This document shows, piece after piece, positions 48,890-60,800 of a stretch of 64,000 nt of DNA (the stretch's first letter is position 1; each line of letters starts with the position of its first letter). Both the position numbers and the translations under genes were made by a program. The notes beneath the pieces were generated by a model. That model worked only from the letters and a program-made list of their open reading frames with translations. It made no database searches and was not told where the DNA came from. The DNA is from Monosporascus cannonballus (lineage: Eukaryota; Ascomycota; Sordariomycetes; Xylariales): NCBI GenBank assembly GCA_004154925.1, contig QJNS01000154.1:122322-186321 (forward strand), written 5' to 3'.

Positions 48890-51800
48890 AGGAACCAGAA
48901 CGGGAGAAGGTTGAAAAAAAAAAGTATAAGGTAGGAAACCAAAAGAAGGAACTTATTACGAAGGAGAAATTAAATGCTTTAATGGCAAAAGTTCGAACCT
49001 TAAAAAAAGAAAATGTTCGGCTTATTAAGGGAAAGAAACCGGCTTTCCTTTAGTTTAACTCGGCCAGAAGGCGAAGCCAAAGGGCTGGCTACCGATCCCC
49101 TTTAATGGATCTAGGACGAAAAGCGTCGACTTTACTATTGTTTGGTACAAACCAAACGCGGAAAGGAATTATCCCATTTTTTATTTATTACGGAATGCCA
49201 GATATTAAAGGCTATAAGCTAACCACCTTAAAATTTTACGATAAATCCAAAAACCCGGAAGGATTTCTGGTTTAGGCCAGATTTTACCTTAAGTTCTACG
49301 AGAACTTTTTGTTAGAAAAATATTAAAAAGTAATGGTTATTTCGCAATTACTTATCGGAAAAATTCGTAATTAGTTCGAACCCATTTTGACGGATTACTT
49401 CAAACGATACCCAAAGGAATTTTCGGATTTTATTAATTATATTTTTAGCAATTACGAAAATTTCGAAAAAAATACGTACCTTATTCGGAAACCCCGATAA
49501 AAAAAATAAGACGTTATTAAGCAGTTTTATTTCCTTTAACAAATCAAATCAACCGCCAAATATACGACTAAATTTAACTGCCTGGCTGTTATTTTAAACT
49601 TACTAAAAAACATATTATTTTATCTTTATTATAACGGCTTAAAATCTTTAATTAAGGACGAAATATATAAGGAATTAAAGATTAAATCCTTCACAAAATA
49701 TATAAATAAAGTTATTATCGCTAACCGTTATTATTTTAATCGGTATTTTAAAAAAAAGGATTAATAAATAAGATAACGATAAGGGTTCTAAAAGTTAAAA
49801 CAAAAAGAATAAGGGCAAACCTTAAAAGAAAATAAGTTGCGTTTCGAAAGAACTTAAGAAAAATAAATTTAAAGTAAAATGTTTTAACTGTGGTAAAAAG
49901 GGGCATTTTAAAAATAAATATTACTTTTCCGCTAAGAGAAATTCCAAAAAAAAAAGGATTTATTAACCCCAGAAAAAAATTAAAGTGGTTAAACAAAAAA
50001 CCGATAATAAAGCAGAAAAGGAAAAAAAAAGTTAATTCGATTTTTTTCCAGCTTAAATTCATTATTGCCATAATTATTTAAAGTTAAAACAATAACCCAG
50101 AATACGTGGATTATTTAATTTATTAGGACTTTAAGGTTAAAACTTATAAATATTATTTAAGATAAACGGCTTTCAGAATAATTATAAAGTTAAAATATTA
50201 ATATTACCTTAATTCCTAGAAATATAAGATGTATATAAAAGACGGTTAACTTCGATTAAATATTAGCAGCCACGGATAATTATCCTTAAAGCTTTGTAAA
50301 TTCTCAAAATATATTATTTACAAAAAAATACTATCGGTAAACTTTTACGACCTATTACATTTTATTATTTATTATTAGGACGATTATTTTATTTATCTTA
50401 AAACCAAAAAAATAATAACTTTTAACCTGGATGAAATAATAAAACTTTTACCGAACCAGACGATAAATGCCGATACATTAAAATTTCCCGATAGCCAAAA
50501 TACTTTAAGTCTTATTATTTATATCCTAAATCAAAACGGAATTAAAAGGCCATATTGCAAAAATACCTATGTTACTCCCCGATATTTTGCATCCAATACG
50601 AGCTTCTAAATATAAGAATACCTTTTTCGGAAATTTATCTTTTTAATCCCATAATTCGGGAAAAACGGAACAAAAAAGTAAACCAGGAAAAAGGCCTAAT
50701 TTTGAAACCCTAATATAAATACGGCAAAAAAACATAATTCTAATACAAAAACGACCAATACACCAAATATGCTTTTAAAAAAGCTTACGAATAAAGGTTT
50801 ACTTAAATCGGAAGCCATCAAAAATTAAAAAATTATAAAGGTTTTCGGAAATAAAGTAATAAAAAGCCTTAATCGATAAGACCTTATGCAAAGTAATAAA
50901 AAAAAACGCGTAGCCAGATTGAGATCCTTTTTCGATATAAAGGCAAAGTGCTTAAAGCCATAATTAATTCCGGCGTAAAAATAATTTTATTTCTTTTATT
51001 ATAGCGGAAAAATATTAAATTCCTTAGAAATACAAATTAAAGTTTTACAAATTACGTACGGTGGACGGCAGCTTATTATCTTAAGAATGCTTTAGTTTTA
51101 TTCCAATAATTTACGGATTAATTAAAAAAAACAAATACTTTCCTAGGACGAAATACCAGATAAAGATAATCGAAAAATTTGTTATGTTATTAAGGAAATA
51201 CGGATTCCTGATCAAACCTTTACGGTACCTCCGGAATATCAAAAATTCAAAAAATTACGAATTACCGCTATACGGTTAATAGGATTACCGGATATTTATT
51301 AAAAAAAGGCATTATCCTAAGTTCCACAAGATTTATTACATAAATTTAAAAAAATTAAAAGCTTTATAGAAAAACATATAATTTAATTTAAAAAAAAGGA
51401 TATATCCAGTTTTTTAACTTCTTTATTGGATATTTAGTCCTTATGGTACTAAAGACCAAAAATGGCAAATAAAAAATTAATAAAGACGGAAATCTTATTT
51501 ACCGAAAAGTAATCGATTATAAATAGTTAAACGATATTACAATGAAAAATAAATACCTTTTAATATTTATAAATACCTTAAAGGAAAATACTAATAAAAT
51601 TAAATAATTTATAATATTTAACCTTCGTAATAATTATTACCGTATCAAAATAACTAAGAGAGAAAAATGAAAAACAATATTTAAAACAATATATGAATTT
51701 TACGAATACCGAATAATACCCATAAAACTTATTAATGCCCCCGCCAATTTCCAAAACCTGGTTATAATTATTTTCCGGAAATTCTTAGATAAATTCGTAT

Positions 51801-54170
51801 TTATTTACCTCGATAACATCCTTATTTATTCTGAAACTCTAAAAAAGCACAAAAAACATATTACTTAAGTATTTAAAACTTTGGACGAAACCAATATTCG
51901 AATTAACTCTGCTAAAAATATATGGCATATCTAGAAACTAGATTTTTTGGGATTTATTTTTATATTAGGCCAAATTCAAATTTAACGTTCCAAATTAAAA
52001 GCAATTAAGGATTAGCTTATTTTTAATAAGGTAACCGTTATAAATATTTAATAAATCTTAGGATTTACGGGTTACGTACGTAGCCTAATTAAGGGATATA
52101 AAGATATAATTAGGCTATTAACGAAACTTATTACCAAGGAATACGTTGAAAAAAAATTCGATCTCCTAGAAAAAGCAAAAAAAACGTTCCGAAAATTAAA
52201 AAAAGCAATTATTAATGGACCAATCGTAAAAATGCCAAACCCAGACAAAAAAAACGCCTAAAGATAGATATCTCGGAATACGCCCTAGATGTAATTCTAG
52301 AATAACAAGAAAATAACGACAAATAATATCCAGTAGCGTATTATTCGAAAATATTCCAAAATATAGAATTTAAATACCAGATTTACGATAAAAAGTTATT
52401 AATAATTATTAACGCTTTTAAAAAATAAGAACTTTTTTTAATAACGTAAAAAAACCCTTTAACGTTTATTTTAACCACAAAAATCTTATACGATTTATGA
52501 AAGCCCAAAAGTTAAATAACCAATATGAAAAATAATAAATTTTTTTGTCCAGATTTAACTTTAAGATATATTATATTAAAGGAAAGGAAAATATCTAGGC
52601 GGATATTTTTAATCGTAAAGAGGATTACGATTCCAAAATCCCTAAAAAAAATATACAAATATTATAATATAATAAGAACAGAATTGTATATTTGTGTAAA
52701 ATAATAAAAAAACTAATTACCGAATTCTTAATACGGTTCCGGAATTTTTACGATATAAAAAAATTTAAAGAAATTTAACAGCTAAAGGGATAACCAAAGA
52801 ATTAACTGTTATACCACGGCAAAATTTATGTTCTTAAGGATTAATAGGAATAATTCGTAAAAAAAATTTTACGAAAACCTATTGCATAAATATTAAGAAA
52901 TTTTTAAAATTACCTGACGGCTATAAGAAAAATATAACTTTTCTAAGTTACGCCGTATGGTTAAGATAATTATCAAAAATTACAATATTTGTAATAAGGT
53001 TAAAATAGCACGATATAAGCTTTACGGGCTATTGCAATTTATCGATATTTTTAATAAAGTATAAAATATTATAATTTGGGATTTTATTATTAGCTTACCT
53101 TTATTTAAAAACTTAGTTACTAGAATTAAATACGACGGAATATGGGTAATTATTAACAGATTTACCAAATATGGGTACTTTTTACCTTTTAAAGGAAATA
53201 TAACGGCAAAATAATTGGCTTACGTTTTTATCAAATAATACCTTAACAAATATAGGATACCTGAAAAAATTGTTTTAAACCGAAATATGTTATTTATTTT
53301 AAAATTCGGTACCAGTTTTTTTAAACAAATTAGTGTTAAATTTAAATTTTTAATAACGTATTATCTTTAAATAGATATCCAAATCGAAAAATTAAATTAA
53401 ACCTTGGAATAATACCTGCAAAATTACGTTAATTATTAATAAAATAATTAGATAAAGCTTTTATTATTAGTACAAATCGCCTATAATATATTTATTAATA
53501 AGGATATAAGCGTATTTTCCCATATAGCTGTATACGGATATAACGCAGAAATAAAACGACTTAAATAACCGCTTAATAAAGCACCAAAATTATTATAATT
53601 ATCCCAAAAGCAAAAATATTAATAATAAAAATTAAAACGATCCAAATCCGTTTTTAAAATAAATTGCGATTCCTGTAATAACAGATAATTTAGTATTACA
53701 ATAAAAAAAGAATTAAAGAACCAATTTTAACGAAAGAAAATAAGGTTTATTTATTATGCCAAAAACAAAACGTAATTTCGAACATCTTATAAATTAAAAC
53801 AAAAAAACTTAACGATAAGTTCGATTTTAAAAAATTTGGCCCGTTTAAAGTTAACGAAGTTATTTCCAAAATTAATTACCGATTATCGCTACTTAAAAAC
53901 ATAAAAATATTTTTTGTTTTCCATATTTTTTTATTTAAACCAATACCTAAAAACATCCCGTTAAAAATAGACCTAGAACTTAAAAAAGATTTTGATAAAT
54001 ATAAAGTTAAACAAATATTAAATTCCAAAATAATTAAAAATAAAATCTAGTACTTAATCAAATAGGAAAAATATTTATATAAAGAAAATACGTAGGAATT
54101 ATTTAACCATTTAATAAATACGATGGATTTAATTAAGACGTTTTACCGCCAAAATCCTGACCAACCGTTT
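48890..54170 (+). pseudogene. gag-pol remnant of element C
   Basis: The gag knuckle reads CFNCGKKGHFKNKY: the last Cys is now Tyr, as expected from TGT to TAT. The reverse transcriptase active site at 51806-51817 reads YLDN instead of YLDD, again a G-to-A change. The integrase region reads NRFTKYGYFLPF where D is usual. The C-terminal part (FKVNEVISKINYRLSL, VFHIFLFKPIPKN) followed by a chromodomain-like segment places the element among chromoviruses. Stops in every part show it is dead. Confidence 0.87.
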
Positions 54171-54189
54171 CTAATACGGTTAAAGTTGT

Positions 54190-54730
54190 AGGCAATAACG
54201 GTCCCCCGCTTAAATCCAAACTTTCGGCGTTCCAGTCAAAAAAAATAAACGCCTTTATTATGGTATTTATTTCTAAAGCAAATTACGTTTATTCCGTTTT
54301 TATATAACGTTATTCTTTTTCTATTTTTTTCTATTTTTTTAATTAGTCCAGCTCGTAACCTTCGAAAAGCAATTACAAACTTTTCTCTTTTAAAATATTT
54401 TCCTGGCGACGTAAACATTATAACTTATTTATTCTTTTTGACATTTCCTTTTGAAATTTTCGCTACAGTTTTACGAATTCGTTTTCGGCGGCACGGCGTT
54501 CCCTTTAAAAATGGTTACGTTCAAAACTGATATTCTTTAATAAGGATATAATAATCGCTAATCCGTTATAATAACGTTAACGACGGGTATAATAATAATA
54601 ACTTGGAATGTTTTCTATTATAAAACATTTAGATTTTTCAAATAAAAGGCAATTGGAACAAAGTAATACCTTAAATCCAAATTTGAAAATATAAGCAGAC
54701 CGGTTATCGCGAATCTGACGTTAATTCGTA
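54190..54730 (-). pseudogene. Antisense accessory gene of element C (Cys motif + coiled coil), decayed
   Basis: On the strand opposite to gag-pol, one frame reads from about 54730 down to 54190 with only RIP-type stops. It begins FKVLLCSNCLLFEKSKC (CxxC and a third Cys; later Tyr residues may be former Cys). It continues with a charged helical stretch (RRAAENEFVKL, RKFQKEMSKRINKL, CLRRQENILKEKSL). It ends ALEINTIIKAFIFFDWNAES and then LDLSGGPLLP. Position, orientation and architecture match the antisense relic of element A, although the residues differ. The function is unknown. Confidence 0.62.
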
Positions 54731-54863
54731 CGGGATGGGCGCGTCAGTTTTTTTGCGTAACCCGCCATAATGAATTAACCGTAAAAAAAATAGTTTTTAA
54801 TTGGAAGGAAAAAGTGCTTACCTTTTTATCTTTAGGATAAAAATCCTGAAAAAAGGAGAATAA

Positions 54864-55280
54864 TATTACGGATCCCCGAATAAACCCGTTCTGGAAGCCC
54901 CAAGGTTGCAAAAAAAGGAAAAGCTCCCCACTTTAAGTTATATAATTTAAAATAATTTAATTAATTTATTAAATCATACAGATTATTGTAATTTAAATAA
55001 TTTAACAAATCCAAAAATCAATATTATATTAATAAAAGAGAAAAAGGTATAAGATTTTAAGTTTTTTATGTAAATAACTACTTACTTAGTTCCGTTCTTT
55101 AGCTATTAATTTAAGTTTTTAGCCAGAGGTAACCGCACCGTTTTCTGATTAAGAGAGGAGTACCGTAAAATCTCCTTAACGAACACACTAAGTTATTTCT
55201 CGCCCTATTGTTACCTGCAAATCAAGACCCTTTTCGGATACTGCTCATACTACCAGGTGGTGTATGACAGGTTCGTTACA
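54864..55280 (+). repeat. Element C 3' LTR
   Basis: 417 bp, TATTACGGATCCCC to GGTTCGTTACA, followed by the ATATA duplication. The right half is less mutated than the left half. Confidence 0.92.
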
Positions 55281-55286
55281 ATATAG

Positions 55287-55450
55287 CGCGGTCGGATTTT
55301 TCGCGCTGACCATCTGCCAAAGGTTTACGGTTAAAATCTTTTCGATTTGCCTTTTGGCTTTTTTTAGTCTGCAGCCGCCCCTGTAAGAATCGAACTCTAT
55401 TTCCGGTATGTTGCCGAAATGGCGCCGAACTCGCTGATATATCTAATTAG
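55287..55450 (-). repeat. SINE-like fragment with a tRNA-like B-box, split by element C
   Basis: This is a balanced stretch in AT-rich DNA. On the minus strand it has AGTTCGATTC (B-box like) after a possible anticodon-arm hairpin TTCGG...CCGGA, and ends GGGGCGGCTGCAG near an A-rich run. The acceptor stem cannot be paired convincingly, so a functional tRNA is unlikely. A tRNA-derived SINE interrupted by element C is possible. Confidence 0.3.
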
Positions 55451-55469
55451 AGTTTGAAAAAATTGTAAA

Positions 55470-55565
55470 ATAATAAGGATACGACGTTAACTATAATACT
55501 AAAAGATCAGTAATTTCAAACTTTAATTAGAATTTGAATACTCTAATTCACCTTATAAAGACTAG
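55470..55565 (+). repeat. Repeat E, copy 3
   Basis: GATACGACGTTAACTATAAT, then AAGATCAGTAATTTCAAACT, then TTCACCTTATAAAGACTAG, in the same orientation as copies 1 and 2. Confidence 0.7.
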
Positions 55566-55599
55566 TTGAACATATTATTATATAAAGTTTTTAAAATAA

Positions 55600-56960
55600 T
55601 ATTAACGTAAAAACTTTTTATTATTATTATATTTTTAAAAATGAAATTAAGTTTTAATTTTTCGTTAATTTTAAATAATGATTTTTGAATTATTTATTAT
55701 GTAATACCGTTAATAAGAAACGAAAATATCTTTATTTTTATTACTTATTCTGTAATATTAGATATAAAGATATTAAAAACGAATATATTTCAGTGATTTA
55801 TTAAATATTTTGTATTATAATTATGAAAAAGGTAAATAATATTTAAAAAATTTTATCGAAATTAATAATATATAAATGTTTATTAATTTAAGCTTAAAAG
55901 TAATAAAGACCTGGAGATTAATTAATGTTATAATAATATTCCCGAATTAAGCGTTATTATTAGTTATAATTTTTCTAATTTCATTTCGAAACGCTTTTTT
56001 TATTTAAAAAAAACTCCAAAAATTTAAAACGGCTATATTTTTACCGGTTTAGCTTAAAAAGATTTCGGAATTTTTTGGTTTTGTGAAATTAATTTAACAG
56101 ATTGTGCGAATAATTATCCCTGTAATTGCATAACGAAATATAGCGTATTTGCTTAGCTTTTACGGATATCTATTATTTAATATAGAAAAATATAAGTATT
56201 TTTAATATTTTTTATTAAGCGCTTTAAACAAAAAAAAGGGTTAAATAACGACGTTATGTTTATTTTAAAAGATAATTTACTGCTTAGTGTTACGAAAATT
56301 TTAAACATCTTAATTTTAGCTCTTAATTTATTTTCGCAATATAAAGTCGAAAATCAATTACTATATTTTTAAAAGTTTTAATAAGTTTTTTTTAAAAAGC
56401 TTTTTAATTCAATAAGTTTACGTTATATTTAATAGGAACAAAACGTTTTAGTAAGGTATTGACGAAATTTTTTATTATAAACGTTTTATTAATTTCTTAA
56501 AAATCAAACATTTTATTTTAAATATAAACTAAAAAACCAGATCCGGTATTATTAATTAAGTTTTATATAGCTTATTTTAATATAGTATAAGAATTTGTAG
56601 TACTTTTCACGTATTATAATAATAATATTTAATATAAAAAAACGATTTATTTCTTTTATTTTGAAGTACATTTTAAACTATAATTTGTTTTGAATTCCTA
56701 GAATTGCTTAAGCCTTTTTAAGGATTATACTTTTTATTATTATGTTAATTCAAATTTAAATATTAATATATTCTAATTTAATTTTCGACATTTTCTAGCT
56801 TATTTTTAATAATTTGTAATTAAACGCTTAAGATTAATTTCGTATTTCTTTTTAAAATTAGTTGTTTTTCGATTTTTAAAAATTTGTAAAATAAAATTAC
56901 CTTATTCAAAAGCTTTTTATTCGGCAAAATCTGCTTGATATTTGGCCTTCGTTCGAGCGT
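55600..56960. other. AT-rich remnant without recognisable features
   Basis: Internal sequence of element B to the right of nested element C. No domain or open gene was recognised. Confidence 0.6.
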
Positions 56961-56965
56961 TAATA

Positions 56966-57387
56966 TGTAACGAACCTGTCATACATCCACCTGGAGGTAT
57001 GAGCAGTATCCGAAATGGGGTCTTGATTTGCAGGTAACAATAGGGCGAAGAATGATTCAGTGTGTTCGTTAAGGAGATTTCAAGGTACTCCTCTCTCAAT
57101 CAGAGAACGGTACAGTTGCCTCTGGCTAAGAGCTTAGATTGATAGCTAAAGAACGAAAAACCAAGTAGGTGGCTATCTATATAGGAAACCTAAAGTTTTA
57201 TACCTCCTCCTATTCTACTGGTATAATACTGATCTCTTGGATCTGTTAGATCACCCAGATCACAACGATCTGTGTGATCTAATAGATCAGTTAGATCACT
57301 CCAAGTCACGTGACTTAGAGTGTGGAGCTTTTCCCTTTTCTGCAGCCCTGGGGCCTCCAGAACGGGTCTATTCGGGGATCCGTAACA
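56966..57387 (-). repeat. Solo LTR of family C, scarcely mutated
   Basis: 422 bp running TGTAACGAACCTG to GGATCCGTAACA, the reverse complement of the element C LTR. It has an exact TAATA duplication (56961-56965 and 57388-57392). Its middle is rich in GATC half-sites (AGATCACNNNGATC-like units around 57225-57310). Unlike its surroundings it keeps a balanced composition, so it inserted late or escaped mutation. Confidence 0.92.
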
Positions 57388-57673
57388 TAATATCGGTAAT
57401 ATATTACTCAAACGATAAAATCGTCTGAGTATTTTTGAAAAAAATGAAGTTTAAAAACGTTTAGATTAATAAGAAACCAAAAGCTGCGCGGAAAAAATAA
57501 TATAATCTAAAGCGAAATATTAGTTAAGATAATTAAAACGATTTTTAAAAATTATATCTTTAAATATAAAATTATTTGATATATTAACGAGAATAAAGTT
57601 ATAAAGTAGTAAAAAAGAGTGGAATTAATTTAATCGTAATTATTTTACGTAATTAAAATATTAGGCTTATAAT

Positions 57674-57859
57674 TATAACAATTAGGTTAATCGGTAAATA
57701 AGGTAATATAAAATATAGAAAGTGATAATTTTCTTGACAGAATTAAGCTGTAGTAAGCGGTGGCTAGGAAGCTCTCTATATACTGTGGGTACACCGGAAT
57801 AAGGTTCTTCCGGGGTGCTGGGGCTTGATGACTAACATAGATACCCTTATTCCACGACA
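57674..57859 (+). repeat. Element B right LTR
   Basis: 186 bp. Its left end is mutated (TATAACAATTAGG) and its right end is well preserved (CTATATACTGTGGG to CCACGACA), followed by the TATGA duplication at 57860-57864. Confidence 0.85.
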
Positions 57860-57864
57860 TATGA

Positions 57865-60800
57865 ATGACCTCCTCAGCAGCTTCATCATAGAGGGACATC
57901 TATGTTAGCGAAGAGCTTGGGGACCTAGTGGTAGCCAGGTCTAGCTAAAATCTCATATGGTCCCGGATGATTCGGCATTGAACGGTGGGATGTAGGATAG
58001 AACGAATGATGTGCGTCCGAAGGATGCTAGATGAATTGGGGGAATCTCGAGGCTTGTCACTGTCAGACCCTCCATTTGTCGGGACGATGAGACATCAACC
58101 TGATTTCATCCGGGCGCATATCTTGCGTCTCCTAACAACTCCGCACCTTATGAGATCTGTGTATAAGCTACTTCGTAACTGATGTCCGCTATCGCTGTCG
58201 TTTGGTTCGCAAGAATAATGGGGCGTCGAGATGGCATCATCCCTCAGCCGATATCACGGTCTGTGCTAACAATGCATTTCCATATTTGACTCTCGCATCA
58301 TCATGTCGACGTGATTCCCACGTAACGGCTTCAAACCCCGTCGCCTTCTGAGGGACACGAATATGTTTCATTTCATACTACATTAGTCTCCTAATTATGC
58401 TCAAATCGAGATAACTGAATAAAATTAAAGACTATGGAGTCATCTTTAAGTCATAATTTCATCGTAACTTGAGAATAGGGCCATTCGGGTAGCAGTAAGG
58501 TATGATATGACGTCTCCTGCAGCTGCGGTGATCAGACAGGGACTACGCAGGCGCACAGATCACGAACGGAATCGGAACGCATAGCGACTCGGCACCACAA
58601 GGCTGCCGAGACGCAGGGGGCAAAGCGTTACTCGAGCGTTTCAAGTACTCACAGGTTTCGAACTCCGGACGAATGCCTTTGGGGCTCGGTCAATAGTAAT
58701 CCTCAGACATGAGAGAAATCAGGAACGCCGGAATTCGCGACCGATCTTTTACGATTGGGAAAGGTTGGGAATAAAACCTCAAGGGCGAGATGCGGTCATG
58801 GCGGTCTAGGACTCCGGATTCTAGCCTGCTCTTTTGCGGGTTCATGATGTCTACACGGTCAATCATATCTGGGCCGGACTCTTGAAGCGATGACCATTTC
58901 CAGAGCTGGTGCTTATCATACATTTGCGATACTCCTATCGATTACGACTCGGTGGTTTCTAGGGGCCACGGAAAGGTTTGTTTACGTCACTTACGGGGTC
59001 CTCAGCCATATGGATTCGGATTACACGGAACCGGTAGTCTGAAACGTAGTGTCCAGCCATCCGATGTCGAATGCATCCCGCTGTGATATCATGGAGTCAA
59101 GGTGGGAGAGCCTCAAACCATAAATGAACGGTGGTGTCTGCTGTGGGTCACATCTGGTAACCAAGCAACCGACCACGCAGCCCCTCCGACCTCCTATCGG
59201 CATCATGCCACGGGCTCACAGGCACCGAAGTGCTCGAGAATGGCGCTTGGTGCCGAATTTGGGTAGAGGTGCAGGCGTAGGTTTACTCGTCGCCCGATCG
59301 TTCCTGTGAATCCCCAGCGTGTATGACCTGCATGACGCAGACAGAAACGCGGGATTCGAGAGGTCGAGAGAAGAAAACTGGCGAATGTATCAAGAGGGCA
59401 AAAAACCCGACCGGGACATCTGAGCCAATCGTAGATTTGAATCGCCGCCGGGTTCCTCCTACCCACTCCTCCTGTCCTCTTCCCCTTCGGTTGTGTGGGG
59501 AGGTCTCGCCCGGAAACCCCCCTGTCAGGTCTCAAACGCCAATCGCTCGAACTTAACGCAACGCCCGGTCCAACCGGCTGACTGGCTCACTGCAAGCCCA
59601 CACCCCACACGGACGCGCACACACTTCCTCCATCTCTCTGGGCAGGCTGACTGGCTGCCACCTTCTTGCGTGCGCCGTATTGCCGCTAACCGAACGCGGC
59701 GCGCGTGCGAAAGCGATCGTGCGGTCGCTACTACGTTACTCAGCACCTAAAATAGAGAGTGCTAGTGGCAGCCGAGCGAGCTAAAGACTCGTACCTGCGG
59801 TAGCGCACAGAGCCGTCGTCGTAAGTAAGCGGAAATCAACAAGACACGAAGAGCATATTTAAGCAACCGCGTTGCGCACGTGGCGAGTACGTACCCGTCG
59901 AGAACATGCAGTGGGTGGTGAGTGGCTGGTCTCTTTTCTTACAATTCGATGATTAGGGAACACACGGGTTGACGAATCATAGCAAGCCGCAAGGAGTTGT
60001 TCCCGACGTAGTAATGATACCACCAGACACGAAGCAAGTTTAAGACCAGCTCGGCTATTCATGGGAGCCCGGAAACTTCGAGGATAAGAGTACACACATG
60101 TACCTTATGATTACATATTTACAGCTGACGTTTTGACATTACTGTCTATAATCAACTTCAAGGTGACATGCTATCAGTTTTGATTGTGCAGCAGGCCATG
60201 AAGGGTATCATCATTTATCAGGGCATTGGGCGGGAGGTGAACGGAGCTGGGAGACGAACATCGATATCATCGTCCAATCTTAGTCTTGCACGCACACATA
60301 GAGCACAATAACCCCATGGTATTATTGTATGCGGCCTTCGTAGCTTATCCGTATCCGTTTCCCATAAATTATGTATTTTCTTACCCTAGTCGTCAGGGAA
60401 ATCGCACCAAAATCTGGTAGACAGAACATGCCATAATCATCCCAAGAGCTCTGCAAATACCAGGGCCCACATGCAATTGAAGGTACTGTCCTGAGATGAA
60501 CAGGGACACGTAAGGATCCTCTTTCGGGCTTCTCCCGCTCCGCTTTTCAATGTTTCTGCCAGCCCTACTGTACCTAGTGCTCTCAGGACCATACCGCCGC
60601 TGCTAGCAATCCCTTCCCTCATCTTTCTCGCCCATTCATTCTGCGACCCCTCCAGGCCGTTCACACGTACCACACAAGCTTCCTGCCCCACAAGCCAGAC
60701 AAGAATTGCCCCGTACGGCCTAGCCGGACAACTACTACATAGACCCCGTGCTTGCTAAATCCAGCCCTCGGTAGCCCTAAGCTAAAACAACGAGGTACCA

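Larger units (their letters stand above)
48168..55280 (+). mobile_element. Element C: complete Ty3/gypsy chromovirus-type retrotransposon, RIP-inactivated
   Basis: LTRs 48168-48585 and 54864-55280 (418 and 417 bp) and an exact ATATA duplication (48163-48167 and 55281-55285) define the element, which inserted into element B. Order on the plus strand: gag (about 48.9-49.95 kb, zinc knuckle near 49879-49920), reverse transcriptase (about 51.2-52.0 kb), RNase H (about 52.25-52.45 kb), integrase (about 52.8-53.6 kb), chromodomain-like region (about 53.83-54.17 kb), then a purine-rich tract (54849-54863) directly before the 3' LTR. All frames contain many stops. An antisense gene relic lies between the chromodomain and the 3' LTR. 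Confidence 0.93.
44589..57859. mobile_element. Element B: LTR element of 13.3 kb with nested insertions (AT-rich block 2)
   Basis: Family B LTRs lie at 44589-44781 and 57674-57859, in the same orientation, and an exact TATGA flanks both ends (44584-44588 and 57860-57864). The AT-rich block therefore coincides with one insertion. Subtracting nested element C (48168-55280) and the solo C LTR leaves about 5.4 kb of internal sequence. I could not recognise gag, reverse transcriptase or integrase in that part, so the element is either too mutated or non-autonomous, and its coding strand is unknown. It also holds a TTA microsatellite, repeat D and three copies of repeat E. Confidence 0.82.

Noticed and set aside
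16300..57859. CRISPR arrays, integrons or prokaryotic islands
   Set aside because: The repeats found are LTRs, microsatellites and dispersed eukaryotic repeats; no regular spacer arrangement exists.
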